Of a DNA stretch of 44,074 nucleotides, positions 17,538 through 25,896 are shown one piece after another. The notes under the pieces are model-generated. The model was not told the origin of the DNA and did not search any database. It worked only from the letters and a program-made list of their open reading frames with translations. Every line of letters starts with the position of its first letter. Positions within the stretch are counted from its first letter, which is position 1. The position numbers and the translations under genes were made by a program. The stretch covers positions 1-44,074 of the forward strand of contig JAGBFT010000033.1 in assembly GCA_017936345.1 (NCBI GenBank). The letters are read 5' to 3'. The stretch is from Spirochaetaceae bacterium. Its GTDB lineage: Bacteria > Spirochaetota > Spirochaetia > Treponematales > Treponemataceae.

Positions 17538-20500
17538 TTATAAAGAAAATTTCCATGAAAGGCTGATGGAAGTTGATGGAACCCAAAGATGTTGGGGATT
17601 TTCCAAGTCAGGAGCAAAACTCCATCGTATGGCTCCAAAGGGAGAATCCATCTCCAAACCAATTTCCGGTTGAAAATTTAATCCAGAACTAGTCCCATCC
17701 TCCAATGCCTTTTTTTCATCATAGGCAAAGTGAAGCATGGCATCAGCATAAATGGAACTTCCAAAATACTTACCTATATAAACAGTAGTATTATCAAAAA
17801 AGTTACCAACAGTTAGCCTTTGGTTTTTTTCTCCAACATTAAGCCACTGTTTTAAACTATTTTGCAATCCCATCGTCCTTAAAGAGAATATATCAAAATT
17901 AAGGAAATCACGCAATGCATTCTCTATTTTGCGTAATACCAGCATATTAAATCCATAATCAACTCCTGACAGCAAAATATCCCATCCACTCTGAACGTCC
18001 CCTGTCAAGGCTTGACCTAAAATGGACATGAGCTCCATTTCAGACTTGGGAGGGGATGAGGAGTAGCTCGGAGTAAATTGACTAAGACGCTGATTTTCTG
18101 CAGACAGGGTTATGCGCACTGGCTCACCATTTTGGTCGTGCTCACGAATTTCAGCCCGTACCGTAATGATGGGGTCCAAGGAATCATTTTCATCAAATAC
18201 AACTCGTCCCTCTCTCAAATAGAAGTTTCTGTTCAGGTAGTTTATTTCCCCTCCTCGCAATACAATGTCACTGTCTATCGAGTAAACGCCCGTGCTGGAA
18301 TCATAACGGAAGGTTCCCTTTGTGTTCGGTGCAATAAGTCCACGAAGGAGGGGGTCAAAAAAAAGTTCGACGTGTTGCCCCGTGGTAATGCCTATATCAA
18401 GGATTGTGGTCATCCTACCAGAACCACCTGGATAGATGAGTCCCTCCTGTCTCGTATTTTGCCCCTGTATACCGGCAGAAACAATATCAATATCCACGTC
18501 GTCAACAAAGAAACGACCTCGAACCTCCACAGAGGACAGGGTAACCTCAATGTTCAAATCACAGGTGGATTTTCCTTCTATGAGAACAGATGGTGCGCCT
18601 GCAATGGTGGCAGGAATGTTTACCAGGGCGGGAACCATTACATTGCCAGGGGTCCTTACATCTATCGTAAGAATATCCAGCATCAATCTGTCCATGACCA
18701 GGCGCAAATCAAGATAGGCACTACCATCTGCAACAGCAAAATAAACATTGTCAAGACTTAATTCACTATCTTGTAAATTGATAATGGCTTGGGGAGCTGT
18801 CATTAATTCAGGCACATAGTCTGGACAATTGATTACAAGGTTTGAAGCCAAAAGCTGTCCATCAAATTTAGGGTCAGCAATAATACCACCAATATGAAAA
18901 TTACCTGTTAGATGCCCACCATGAAGCATAATGAAGGGAAAGGTTACGAGTCCCTTGAACTTGGACAAATCCGATGAGATATTCCTTGCATACAAGTCAA
19001 GCCCTTCCTCTGCTACAGACCCCTGTACCACTGCATGGATGGGCATCCTGTCAGAAAGATTCATATTTATATATCCTTCTTCTGTAATGGAACCCGAAAT
19101 TCCCAATTCATTCTTAGAATTAATCATAATGTAGCCTGGAATGCGGACTAAATTTATTTCTACCATTTCAGGTTCTGAGAATAAGGTTCCCCCCAACTGG
19201 GCACTAAGATCCACAGAAATTAGCTCTGGCAAGCCTCTTGCCAAGGTAGTCACAATTCCAACAAATCCACTATTCTTAGGGGAAGCAAGGGTGTTTCCAG
19301 AATCGTCCGTCAGTGTAGTTGCACTTCCCTCATCTGCAAGAGAACTAGTCACATTTACATCCAGAGGAACATTGATTGTATAAACATCACCCAAATTTGC
19401 ATCAAACTGGGCATGGAGAAAACCTGAAAGATTGGCTAGGGAAAAATTGGCAGAAACATCTGTTACAGACATGCTTCCCGATTGAACCTCTGCCTCATCA
19501 AGAAAAACTTCTCCGTCATCCAGTCGTGCCTTTGCCGTAAAATTAAAGGGAAGACCTCCAAAGGAAACAGATGAAGGTTCTATTGCAATGGAAATGTAGG
19601 GATTTTCTATTGTACCCATGGCGGTAATTGCTCCAGTTAGTACATTTCCTTCATTTTGCATTGGACGGAAACGGGCCATGGGCAGCTTGTTTACATCAAT
19701 TTGAGCGGAAAAATAGACATCCTGCAAAAAATTTAGCCGAGAAAAATCCTTTTGCTCTGGATTGGAAAAACTCATACCAATGTTGTATGCTTCAGAAGTC
19801 ACGGCGCTACCTAAGCTCAAATTAAGCCCAGCAGTCTCAAGTATGCCCTGGGAGAAATTCCACATCACTCCACCAGAACCATCCAAGGTTGAAACCTCGT
19901 CCTGGAACAAGAAATGCTCCAGCAAAAATCCATAGTTGGAAATATGGCCAGCCACAGAAAGCTGTGGATTTGTAAACAACACATTTGAAACCTCCGAGAT
20001 TCCCAGGTGACCTACATCAATCCTAAAATCAGAAGGATTATCACGAGGAACAAAGCCACTTGTCTCCATAGAGCACAAAACCATTGCCGGACCAATGGCC
20101 AAGGGCAATTCCGCCATTTGCAGCTGGCCCTCCACCATATTTTCTTCCCCATTCAGTGACAGGGAAGCCACAAGCCCATAGCTACCTGTAAGATTCAACC
20201 ATGAACCAAAGGTATAGGAACCAGACAAGGAATAAGGAAGGCTGTTGACAGAAAGGTCTGTGTTAAAGAAAAGCTGGGTATATTCATCATCCACATCAAC
20301 CGCGGCTGTCATTTGAATATTTTGTCCGGCAAACAGCAGGTCAAACTGGGAAAGATTCAATGTGGTCTCATTTCCTGTAAAGGAAAAGATGAGAAGATTG
20401 TCATCGTTGGAGGCATCTGCAAGAATCCAATAGTCCACATTGTAACTAAAGGATGAAAAATCCGTGGCAATATACAGCTCGTTAGTTGTTACGAAGGATG

Positions 20501-22118
20501 AGAGACTGGTTGACAAGGAGTCAAACCGAGTTCTTGTCTCTTGTGGCACAAAAAATGAAGCTGCATGTAGGGCTGAGTCAATAAAGAAATCGTTTATCTG
20601 GAGATTAGCTTGGAGATAGGGTTTTTCCTCATTCAAAAAGCTGCCAGAAAGTTGTAATAATCCGGGAACACCAAAGTCAACATGAGAATAATCCGAAGCC
20701 TCAAACTCAAAGTCTATGGATTCAGCCTCGGAGTCTGGAATCATAGTGAGCTGGAGAGCGGTAAAGCTCCTATCCCCATAGTAAAGCTGTGGAATAAAGC
20801 AGGTAAATCCTCTGTCCAGGGCATCTATATACAATTCAGCAGAAATATCTCCACTGCCAGGTACAGTCAGCCGCTCAAGGAAGGCAAAGCCAGTGGCTCG
20901 TAGATTGGGAATATTAAAGCTCCCCTCAAGGGAAAAATTCAAATTTTTGTTCTCAATGTCAAGAGAAGTAATTTCAATATCGGTGGTATTACCAGAAAAC
21001 TTATAATCAAAAAGAACACCTTCCGGCAAGAAGGCTTCTGACAATATTTTTTCAGGAAGAAAAAGAGAACCCGCACCAGAATAGCCAAAGGCCAGGGTAT
21101 TTGCATTTATCTGGAATTCATATTCACCAGAAATCCTTGTTTCCCGCAAATTTTCCAGCAAGGGAATATCTCTTTTAACCCGTACATAGGAAAATGGCTC
21201 AAACTCTTCCATATCCGCTAAAAACCTAAGCTCACCGGTATCCAGGCTCATTTCTCCCATCAGCAAAAAAGGAAGGTTACTCTGGATGGTAGAAACACTT
21301 ACCAAGCCCTCGTTGTACTCTGCAAATAGACTGGTACGAGCGACTGAAAACTCTTCATTGGAAATGGATGCAAGTTTAATCCCAGCTGTACTTCCATCCA
21401 GTTTGGGGAGAACAGAGGCATCCATGGAAAAAACCAGGGAAATATCCTTCAATATTTTTTTGAAATTATCTCCAGTGGATGCCAAGGCCCCATCTTGAAC
21501 AGAAACCAGACATTGTCCAAGAGCCTGGAGTGACAAAAAACCCTGGGAAGGTGTATCTGTTATTTCAATGTCCTTAAACAAAACGTGGGCATCCACAAGA
21601 TTGTCATAATACCGAAGAGATACATTGTCAATTTCTATGTCGAAGGGTAATCTGACAATGAGTCCATTCAACTTGGAGTCAGTGGAGCCACTGGTATTTT
21701 CAGAGGAGACTAGAGCCATAAGTTTTTCCAACAAGTGGCTATTCTTTACCCCGTCATACTCAAGTTCTATACCTGAAATACTCAGCTTGGAAAAGGCTCC
21801 CTGCACATCACCAGAAAGGAGCTTGGGTATACTGTAGGAAATTTGAGCCTTGTGAATGCTAAGAAGAGTATTTTCTGTTTTCACATCAGAAACTACTATA
21901 CCTTTTATACGAAATACTGATAGAATGGCGGGAGACAGGGAGTCGTAGGATATTCGTAGTCCCGTTTTTGCTTCTACCATGGACAAAACTTTGTCACGGT
22001 AGGTTTCCAGTTTCTGGGTAAAGCCATGAATTACAGGTCTCACCAGCACCAAGGATGCAAAAATCATTGAGAAAAAAAGAATGCTGCTGATACCTATTTT
22101 AAGGATTCGAGACTTCAT
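17538..22118 (-). CDS. tamB: TamB-like (DUF490 / AsmA-like) translocation and assembly protein
   Basis: 1526 aa. One N-terminal membrane anchor (about residues 8-28), then a very long repetitive beta-rich region typical of bridge-like AsmA/TamB proteins, and a recognisable TamB C-terminal domain: GGEINYLNRNFYLREGRVVFDEN, then SEMELMSILGQALTGD. It spans the periplasm and is linked to outer-membrane protein assembly or phospholipid transport. Position directly before bamA supports an envelope role. TATTAT (22125-22130, minus strand) ends 6 nt before the ATG and the only AGGA is 13 nt away, so a leaderless start is possible. Confidence 0.9.
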   Translation of the reverse strand: MKSRILKIGISSILFFSMIFASLVLVRPVIHGFTQKLETYRDKVLSMVEAKTGLRISYDSLSPAILSVFRIKGIVVSDVKTENTLLSIHKAQISYSIPKLLSGDVQGAFSKLSISGIELEYDGVKNSHLLEKLMALVSSENTSGSTDSKLNGLIVRLPFDIEIDNVSLRYYDNLVDAHVLFKDIEITDTPSQGFLSLQALGQCLVSVQDGALASTGDNFKKILKDISLVFSMDASVLPKLDGSTAGIKLASISNEEFSVARTSLFAEYNEGLVSVSTIQSNLPFLLMGEMSLDTGELRFLADMEEFEPFSYVRVKRDIPLLENLRETRISGEYEFQINANTLAFGYSGAGSLFLPEKILSEAFLPEGVLFDYKFSGNTTDIEITSLDIENKNLNFSLEGSFNIPNLRATGFAFLERLTVPGSGDISAELYIDALDRGFTCFIPQLYYGDRSFTALQLTMIPDSEAESIDFEFEASDYSHVDFGVPGLLQLSGSFLNEEKPYLQANLQINDFFIDSALHAASFFVPQETRTRFDSLSTSLSSFVTTNELYIATDFSSFSYNVDYWILADASNDDNLLIFSFTGNETTLNLSQFDLLFAGQNIQMTAAVDVDDEYTQLFFNTDLSVNSLPYSLSGSYTFGSWLNLTGSYGLVASLSLNGEENMVEGQLQMAELPLAIGPAMVLCSMETSGFVPRDNPSDFRIDVGHLGISEVSNVLFTNPQLSVAGHISNYGFLLEHFLFQDEVSTLDGSGGVMWNFSQGILETAGLNLSLGSAVTSEAYNIGMSFSNPEQKDFSRLNFLQDVYFSAQIDVNKLPMARFRPMQNEGNVLTGAITAMGTIENPYISIAIEPSSVSFGGLPFNFTAKARLDDGEVFLDEAEVQSGSMSVTDVSANFSLANLSGFLHAQFDANLGDVYTINVPLDVNVTSSLADEGSATTLTDDSGNTLASPKNSGFVGIVTTLARGLPELISVDLSAQLGGTLFSEPEMVEINLVRIPGYIMINSKNELGISGSITEEGYINMNLSDRMPIHAVVQGSVAEEGLDLYARNISSDLSKFKGLVTFPFIMLHGGHLTGNFHIGGIIADPKFDGQLLASNLVINCPDYVPELMTAPQAIINLQDSELSLDNVYFAVADGSAYLDLRLVMDRLMLDILTIDVRTPGNVMVPALVNIPATIAGAPSVLIEGKSTCDLNIEVTLSSVEVRGRFFVDDVDIDIVSAGIQGQNTRQEGLIYPGGSGRMTTILDIGITTGQHVELFFDPLLRGLIAPNTKGTFRYDSSTGVYSIDSDIVLRGGEINYLNRNFYLREGRVVFDENDSLDPIITVRAEIREHDQNGEPVRITLSAENQRLSQFTPSYSSSPPKSEMELMSILGQALTGDVQSGWDILLSGVDYGFNMLVLRKIENALRDFLNFDIFSLRTMGLQNSLKQWLNVGEKNQRLTVGNFFDNTTVYIGKYFGSSIYADAMLHFAYDEKKALEDGTSSGLNFQPEIGLEMDSPFGAIRWSFAPDLENPQHLWVPSTSISLSWKFSL

Positions 22119-22124
22119 CTGGGC

Positions 22125-22150
22125 ATAATATCCTACTATACACTATAGTA
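22125..22150. promoter_or_regulatory. Divergent promoter region with a 7-bp palindrome between tamB and tmk
   Basis: 22134-22150 reads TACTATA-CAC-TATAGTA, a perfect inverted repeat that places a TATAGT -10-like box on each strand (plus 22144-22149, minus 22134-22139). A further minus-strand TATTAT at 22125-22130 lies 6 nt before the tamB start. It could be two facing promoters or an operator. Confidence 0.45.
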
Positions 22151-22178
22151 AATTTCGGAAAAAAATGGTAGGTCTATC

Positions 22179-22811
22179 GTGATATTGAAGAATTTCATCG
22201 TTTTTGAGGGCATTGACGGAGCTGGTACAACCACCCAGCAAAAACTATTGCAGCAAAGGATTTACAGCAGCTTTCCACAGGTGGAATGCCATTGTACAGC
22301 AGAACCTACCACCGGTCCCACCGGCAAGTTTCTCCGTAGCCTCCTAAGGGGAGAGTTTCAAGCTACAGCAGAAACTGCCGCCTACCTCTTTGCTGCCGAC
22401 CGCCAGGAACACCTTTCAGCTCCGGGGGGCATCAAGGATCTGTGCCACAAGGGTGTCCTTGTTGTCAGCGATAGGTATTTATTTTCTAGCCTTGCCTACC
22501 AAAGCACCACCTGTGGACCGGAGCTTCCCCGGCTCCTAAACAGTCAATTCCCTCTACCAGAATATCTTTTCTTCTTCGATATAGAACCTAGTCAATCATT
22601 AAAACGAATAACTGCCCGGGGTGTTACGGAGATATACGAAAATCAATCATTTCTGGAATCAACGGCAAAAGAATATCGAAAGGTAATACAGGAATACGAA
22701 AGCCTCTCAACTGACATGAAAATCATTCGTATTGATGCCACCCAAGGCCCAGAAAAAGTGGGGGAAAACATCTGGAGTGTCTTAAAAAAAATGCCGATAT
22801 TCCAAGGGTGA
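22179..22811 (+). CDS. tmk: Thymidylate kinase (dTMP kinase)
   Basis: 210 aa with a GTG start; GGTAGG lies just upstream and earlier ATGs close within a few codons. It opens with FIVFEGIDGAGTTTQ (residues 6-20), the dTMP kinase P-loop region, and has the DRYLFSSLAYQ signature near residue 98. It makes dTDP from dTMP for DNA synthesis. Oddity: the Walker A lysine (GxxxxGK[ST]) is replaced by Thr17. I have a memory of the same GTTT form in other spirochaete Tmk proteins but cannot confirm it here. The stop overlaps the start of the next gene by 4 nt. Confidence 0.87.
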   Translation: MILKNFIVFEGIDGAGTTTQQKLLQQRIYSSFPQVECHCTAEPTTGPTGKFLRSLLRGEFQATAETAAYLFAADRQEHLSAPGGIKDLCHKGVLVVSDRYLFSSLAYQSTTCGPELPRLLNSQFPLPEYLFFFDIEPSQSLKRITARGVTEIYENQSFLESTAKEYRKVIQEYESLSTDMKIIRIDATQGPEKVGENIWSVLKKMPIFQG

Positions 22812-23464
22812 GGTGTACACATCAGTTTTTCAGTGAAAAAAAATCTCTGTCTCCAGCTGCAAAGTGGTTTATAGCCCTTGCCCTCTTTTTGTGTTTTACC
22901 ATTGGGTCTGGCTTTTCTTACTTTGTGGTTTACAAGGAACAATTTTATCGTCTTTTTCACGTTCACTATCAAAAATATCCCGATGATGTAATGGAAAACA
23001 TCTACTGGTTGGAAAAGGCTGTAAAGGCAGATTTTTGCAATCCTCGACATGCCTTGGCAAAAATTACCGACGAAAAAGAATGGGAAAAATACCGTTATCT
23101 TTTTATGATGCACATAAACCTCAAGCTCATAGAACAGCACATGAGGCTGGCTGCCACCTTTGACAAGGAGGTTGCCTATTTTTACGAGGCTCCTTGGAAG
23201 GAACAATACCTAAGGGATTTGGAAAAGGCAGAACAATGTTTTGAAACAGGATTGGTGTACTGGGAAGAGTCAAAACTATGGGCAGAAAAAGCCAGCACTG
23301 GGAATTTCCAGTTTTTATACCTGACAGACATTCAAAATTGGGAAGATGAGCGATTCCGTATTGCCAATGGAGAGTTAGATTACGGAAAGATTTTAAATCG
23401 TGAGTTAGCTCGGTTGGAAAATGTTCGTGCCACCTTCCTTGCAATGGATGAAAAAACATATTAG
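22808..23464 (+). CDS. Membrane-anchored protein of unknown function
   Basis: 218 aa; GTG start overlapping the tmk stop as GTGA, so translation is probably coupled. One hydrophobic segment (about residues 18-40, WFIALALFLCFTIGSGFSYF) acts as anchor or uncleaved signal. The remainder is rich in aromatic and charged residues and looks helical (for example WEKYRYLFMMHINLKLIEQHMRLAA), perhaps TPR-like, and would be extracytoplasmic. I recognise no domain; it resembles treponeme-specific conserved hypotheticals. The link to tmk is probably organisational only. Confidence 0.75.
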   Translation: MRCTHQFFSEKKSLSPAAKWFIALALFLCFTIGSGFSYFVVYKEQFYRLFHVHYQKYPDDVMENIYWLEKAVKADFCNPRHALAKITDEKEWEKYRYLFMMHINLKLIEQHMRLAATFDKEVAYFYEAPWKEQYLRDLEKAEQCFETGLVYWEESKLWAEKASTGNFQFLYLTDIQNWEDERFRIANGELDYGKILNRELARLENVRATFLAMDEKTY

Positions 23465-23472
23465 AATGTCTT

Positions 23473-24636
23473 ATGGTCCAAGACACTTTTACCATTAAAT
23501 ATCCGCCGGTTTCTGCTGGTACAGAAAAAACTGACATTCTGTTTTACGAATCAGAAGATTTACCGCAGCTTTTGAGTTTTCTCGTTCCAAATGATGGACG
23601 GGGAAGAATTCTTGTTACTGATTCTACAATTATTTCCCTCCCCCTAATGTCACAGGTAGCGAACTTCTTTTTAGTGTCAACCGAACAACCTGTGCCTCCT
23701 CTTTCTGTTTTTAGAAACGGAATGCATACCCTTGTAGTATTGGGAGCAGGTGAAAGCTACAAAACCATTGAGAATGTTTTGTTTATCGTTAAAACTGCCC
23801 TGGAATCAGAATTACAACGAGGTAGTATCTTTGTGGGAATTGGTGGCGGCGTTATCTGTGACATGACAGCCTTTGCTTCTTCTATCTTTAAGAGAGGTGC
23901 CGGATTGGAGTTGGTTCCCACTACCCTCCTTGCCATGGTAGATGCCGCTGTGGGAGGTAAAACCGGTTGTGACTTTGAAAATTACAAAAACATGATTGGA
24001 ACCTTTTATCCTGCAAGCCGCCTTCATGTTTTTGGTGATTTTTTACAAAGTTTACCAGAGTCCGAGTATCGTTCTGGTTTGGCAGAAACACTAAAAACAG
24101 CTCTCCTGTATGCACCAAAACTCTTCCACATCCTCCAAACACAAAAAGAAGATGTTATGGAGCGGACACCAGAGTTAATCCGGCAAATTATACGCCGTTG
24201 CGTTATTGCCAAGGCTAGCATAGTAGAAAAGGACTTGACAGAAACGGGTTTGCGGATGCAACTAAATCTTGGCCATACCTTTGCCCATGCACTGGAAACC
24301 TGTGCCGGCTTAGGAGCCATTCCTCACGGGGATGCTGTTGCATGGGGTATTGGCAGGGCAATGGAGTTGTCCCTAAACCTCAACCTCTGTGATCAAGAAT
24401 ATAGGGCAGAGGTGGAAGAGGTTTTAGAAAGCTACGGATGGTGCACTACAGCCTACCATCCTGTGCTAGAGGGAAAAATTCCTCCTGATGAGGCAGGTGA
24501 CGCCTTGCTATCTGCAATGAAAAAGGACAAGAAGAACAGCAGCCCTGCCATTCGCTGTATTCTTCAGAGAGAAATCAACAGCACAGTCATTCAGGAAGTG
24601 CCAGAGGCTGCAATTCGTTCGGTATTGGAAAGTTAA
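23473..24636 (+). CDS. aroB: 3-dehydroquinate synthase
   Basis: 387 aa. Signatures: NAD-binding GIGGGVICDMTAFASS (near residue 118), TTLLAMVDAAVGGKTG, metal-site His in LNLGHTFAHALE and HGDAVAWG, and KKDKKN. It is an NAD- and Zn-dependent enzyme that converts DAHP to 3-dehydroquinate, the second step of the shikimate pathway. It starts 8 nt after the previous gene and ends 2 nt before the cysteine desulfurase. No other shikimate genes are in view. Confidence 0.95.
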   Translation: MVQDTFTIKYPPVSAGTEKTDILFYESEDLPQLLSFLVPNDGRGRILVTDSTIISLPLMSQVANFFLVSTEQPVPPLSVFRNGMHTLVVLGAGESYKTIENVLFIVKTALESELQRGSIFVGIGGGVICDMTAFASSIFKRGAGLELVPTTLLAMVDAAVGGKTGCDFENYKNMIGTFYPASRLHVFGDFLQSLPESEYRSGLAETLKTALLYAPKLFHILQTQKEDVMERTPELIRQIIRRCVIAKASIVEKDLTETGLRMQLNLGHTFAHALETCAGLGAIPHGDAVAWGIGRAMELSLNLNLCDQEYRAEVEEVLESYGWCTTAYHPVLEGKIPPDEAGDALLSAMKKDKKNSSPAIRCILQREINSTVIQEVPEAAIRSVLES

Positions 24637-24638
24637 TT

Positions 24639-25862
24639 ATGGGACGGGAAGAAAACGAAACTTTGGGTGCTGAGGGCAATCCTGCCCCGTATCTTTACTT
24701 TGACTGGGCCGCCACAGCACCTGTAGAGGAAGATATTATCAAGGAGGCTGCCACCATTGCAACCCAATACTTTGGCAACCCTTCCAGTGCGCATTTTCTA
24801 GGTGCTGAAGCAAGGAGCTTTTTTCTACAGGTTCGCCAGGATTGTGCAAAGGTCCTTCAAGTAAAACCAGAAACTGTTTTCTTTACAAGCGGAGGAACGG
24901 AGGCAAACCACATTCCCCTCCTCTCCCTGCTCCAAAGACCTGCAGCGGGAACAATAATAATTAGCGCCATTGAACATCCTGCCATCCGGGAACAGGCACA
25001 AATGCTCAAACACTGTGGCTGGAGGGTGGAAAAAGTTTTACCTGATTCTAGCGGAATTGTACCAGTTGAGGCCCTGGAGAGGTCTCTTACCGACGATACA
25101 GCCTTAGTCTGTCTTATGGCGGTAAACAACGAAACGGGAGCCATCCAGCCCATATATCAGGTGGCAGACCTTTTAGTAAACCATGCAAAAAAAACTGGAA
25201 GGCGGCGGCCAAAACTTCATCTTGACTGTGTGCAGGCGGCGGGAAAGATTCCCCTGAATTTATCCCATTCTGGAATTGATAGTGCCGCTTTCAGTGCCCA
25301 TAAAATCGGGGGGCCTAGAGGAATAGGTATACTCTACCTCGCGCAAAAATCTGAAAGTTTTCTTCGTGGTGGAGGTCAGGAACAAGGAATTCGTCCCGGA
25401 ACAGAAAATATTGCAGGAGCCTGGGCCTTTACCAAGTGCCTTCAACGCCATTATCTTGCCTCAAAGACTCCGGAAAAAGTCCCCTACACTAGATTTCTAC
25501 AACAACAGATAATGACAAAAAGGTTTATAGCCCAATTACAGGAAATCAAAGGCTGTACGCTTATTCCCGAGATACGGGTGGAAGAAGACCAACAGGAAAA
25601 ATTCTCCCCTTGGATTGTTCAAGCCGCCTTTGAAGGGATTCCTGGAGAGGTACTGGTACGAGCATTGTCAGAAAAAAATATAGCCATATCCACGGGCTCG
25701 GCCTGTTCCAGCCGCAAGTTGAAACGGCCAGTTCTGGAAGCCATGGGCGTTTCAAAAGAATTGGCTACCAATGGTGTTCGTTTTTCCTTTGGACATAGCA
25801 CCACCCAAAAGGACTTGGATAAATTGATTTTGGCTCTACAAGAAATTCGCCGATTCTTTTAG
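24639..25862 (+). CDS. Cysteine desulfurase-like class V aminotransferase (NifS/IscS group)
   Basis: 407 aa. PLP enzyme signatures: YFDWAATAPV at the N-terminus, NPSSAHFLGAEAR, TSGGTEANH, HLDCVQAAGK, SAHKIGGPRG with the PLP-binding Lys, RGGGQEQGIRPGTEN, and the catalytic Cys in ISTGSACSS near residue 352. The short Cys-loop and GTEN motif fit the group that delivers persulfide for Fe-S clusters or tRNA thiolation. No iscU or mnmA lies next to it, so the partner is unknown. Only 2 nt separate it from aroB and the Shine-Dalgarno is weak, so a start slightly downstream is possible. Confidence 0.9.
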   Translation: MGREENETLGAEGNPAPYLYFDWAATAPVEEDIIKEAATIATQYFGNPSSAHFLGAEARSFFLQVRQDCAKVLQVKPETVFFTSGGTEANHIPLLSLLQRPAAGTIIISAIEHPAIREQAQMLKHCGWRVEKVLPDSSGIVPVEALERSLTDDTALVCLMAVNNETGAIQPIYQVADLLVNHAKKTGRRRPKLHLDCVQAAGKIPLNLSHSGIDSAAFSAHKIGGPRGIGILYLAQKSESFLRGGGQEQGIRPGTENIAGAWAFTKCLQRHYLASKTPEKVPYTRFLQQQIMTKRFIAQLQEIKGCTLIPEIRVEEDQQEKFSPWIVQAAFEGIPGEVLVRALSEKNIAISTGSACSSRKLKRPVLEAMGVSKELATNGVRFSFGHSTTQKDLDKLILALQEIRRFF

Positions 25863-25886
25863 CTTCATCCGATTCCCAGATGAAGC
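25862..25886. terminator. Weak hairpin between converging genes
   Basis: Perfect 8-bp stem GCTTCATC / GATGAAGC with a 9-nt loop, right at the 3' end of the desulfurase gene. T-rich sequence follows but not an uninterrupted T run, so termination is plausible, not certain. Confidence 0.45.
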
Positions 25887-25896
25887 CAGCACTGTT

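Noticed and set aside
17528..17662. N-terminal extension of bamA upstream of 17527
   Set aside because: It would overlap tamB by 125 nt and bury the AAAGGA site; the signal peptide begins properly after the ATG at 17527.
18078..18761. 227-codon open frame on the plus strand
   Set aside because: Lies wholly opposite tamB, whose reading frame and C-terminal motif are clear; composition is what an antisense shadow gives, and no ribosome site precedes it.
22643..23206. 187-codon minus-strand frame opposite tmk and its neighbour
   Set aside because: No recognisable motif or ribosome site; both plus-strand genes are tightly coupled and convincing.
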